A stretch of 32,022 nucleotides of DNA from positions 1-32,022 of the forward strand of contig JAPOVI010000045.1 in the NCBI GenBank assembly GCA_026708265.1. Direction: 5' to 3'. Numbering within the stretch: the first letter of the stretch is position 1; every line of letters begins with the position of its first letter. Under the pieces are notes generated by a model. The model saw only the letters and a program-made list of their open reading frames with translations. It did no database searches and was not told where the DNA came from. Shown in pieces: positions 31,954 to 32,022 of this stretch. Made by a program: the position numbers and the translations under genes. The DNA comes from Acidobacteriota bacterium. Lineage in GTDB: Bacteria > Acidobacteriota > Vicinamibacteria > Vicinamibacterales > UBA8438.

Positions 31954-32022
31954 TCCCGGTCCCCGGATTCGCCCGCGGTGGCGGGGGACCGGAGGGGGGT
32001 CGGGAGGGGAAAGGGGGTAGAT

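Overview
This is a very GC-rich bacterial chromosome segment (hand counts reach about 78% on some lines). It is densely packed with genes on both strands. The gene mix is two secreted M28 peptidases, PQQ-type beta-propeller proteins, UbiD, a HupE/UreJ-like protein, orphan TRAP binding protein, and VapB/DUF4062 genes. Together with high GC3 and promoters of the type TGnTAnnnT, this suggests an environmental Acidobacteriota, perhaps of the Vicinamibacteria type. That placement is an inference from style and not a proof. No rRNA, tRNA, CRISPR array or intact transposon was seen.

Layout. 1-3.1 kb: the 3' end of an Lhr-type helicase gene, a secreted M28 peptidase with a PDZ domain, and a small membrane-anchored coiled-coil protein. 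3.1-7.4 kb (minus strand): a two-gene unit of exported beta-propeller proteins, translationally coupled, followed by a thioredoxin-like protein. 7.6-11.9 kb: small membrane protein, HupE/UreJ-like protein, PDZ protein, a CMD-fold lipoprotein, exonuclease III and a small hypothetical protein. 11.9-16.7 kb (minus strand): malate synthase G, a GNAT acetyltransferase and acetyl-CoA synthetase, which form an acetate/glyoxylate unit.

16.9-21.6 kb is the accessory part. A DUF4062 gene of clearly lower GC lies divergent from a HicA-like toxin remnant fused in frame to its HTH partner. A gene-free stretch follows, with a complex palindromic repeat and 31-bp tandem repeats. Then come a UbiD decarboxylase gene and an intact vapB whose vapC partner is cut down to 17 codons. 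It reads as a partly eroded toxin-antitoxin/defence patch around one metabolic gene.

21.8-24.7 kb: an orphan TRAP substrate-binding lipoprotein, PxpA (5-oxoprolinase subunit A), ApaG, and Aat (leucyl/phenylalanyl-tRNA-protein transferase). The apaG and aat genes are head to head with only five bases between start codons. 24.9-28.8 kb: two glycosyltransferases and a coiled-coil methyltransferase resembling O-antigen chain terminators; the first gene is preceded by a 38-bp perfect palindrome. 28.8-31.9 kb (minus strand): a second M28 peptidase followed by a PLP-dependent decarboxylase.

The most notable non-coding signals are four: a dispersed multi-hairpin repeat in two copies (near 19.0 and 24.75 kb), the 38-bp palindrome, recurrent extended -10 promoters, and a series of genes whose -10 box lies only 5-12 bases from the start codon, which points to leaderless transcripts.
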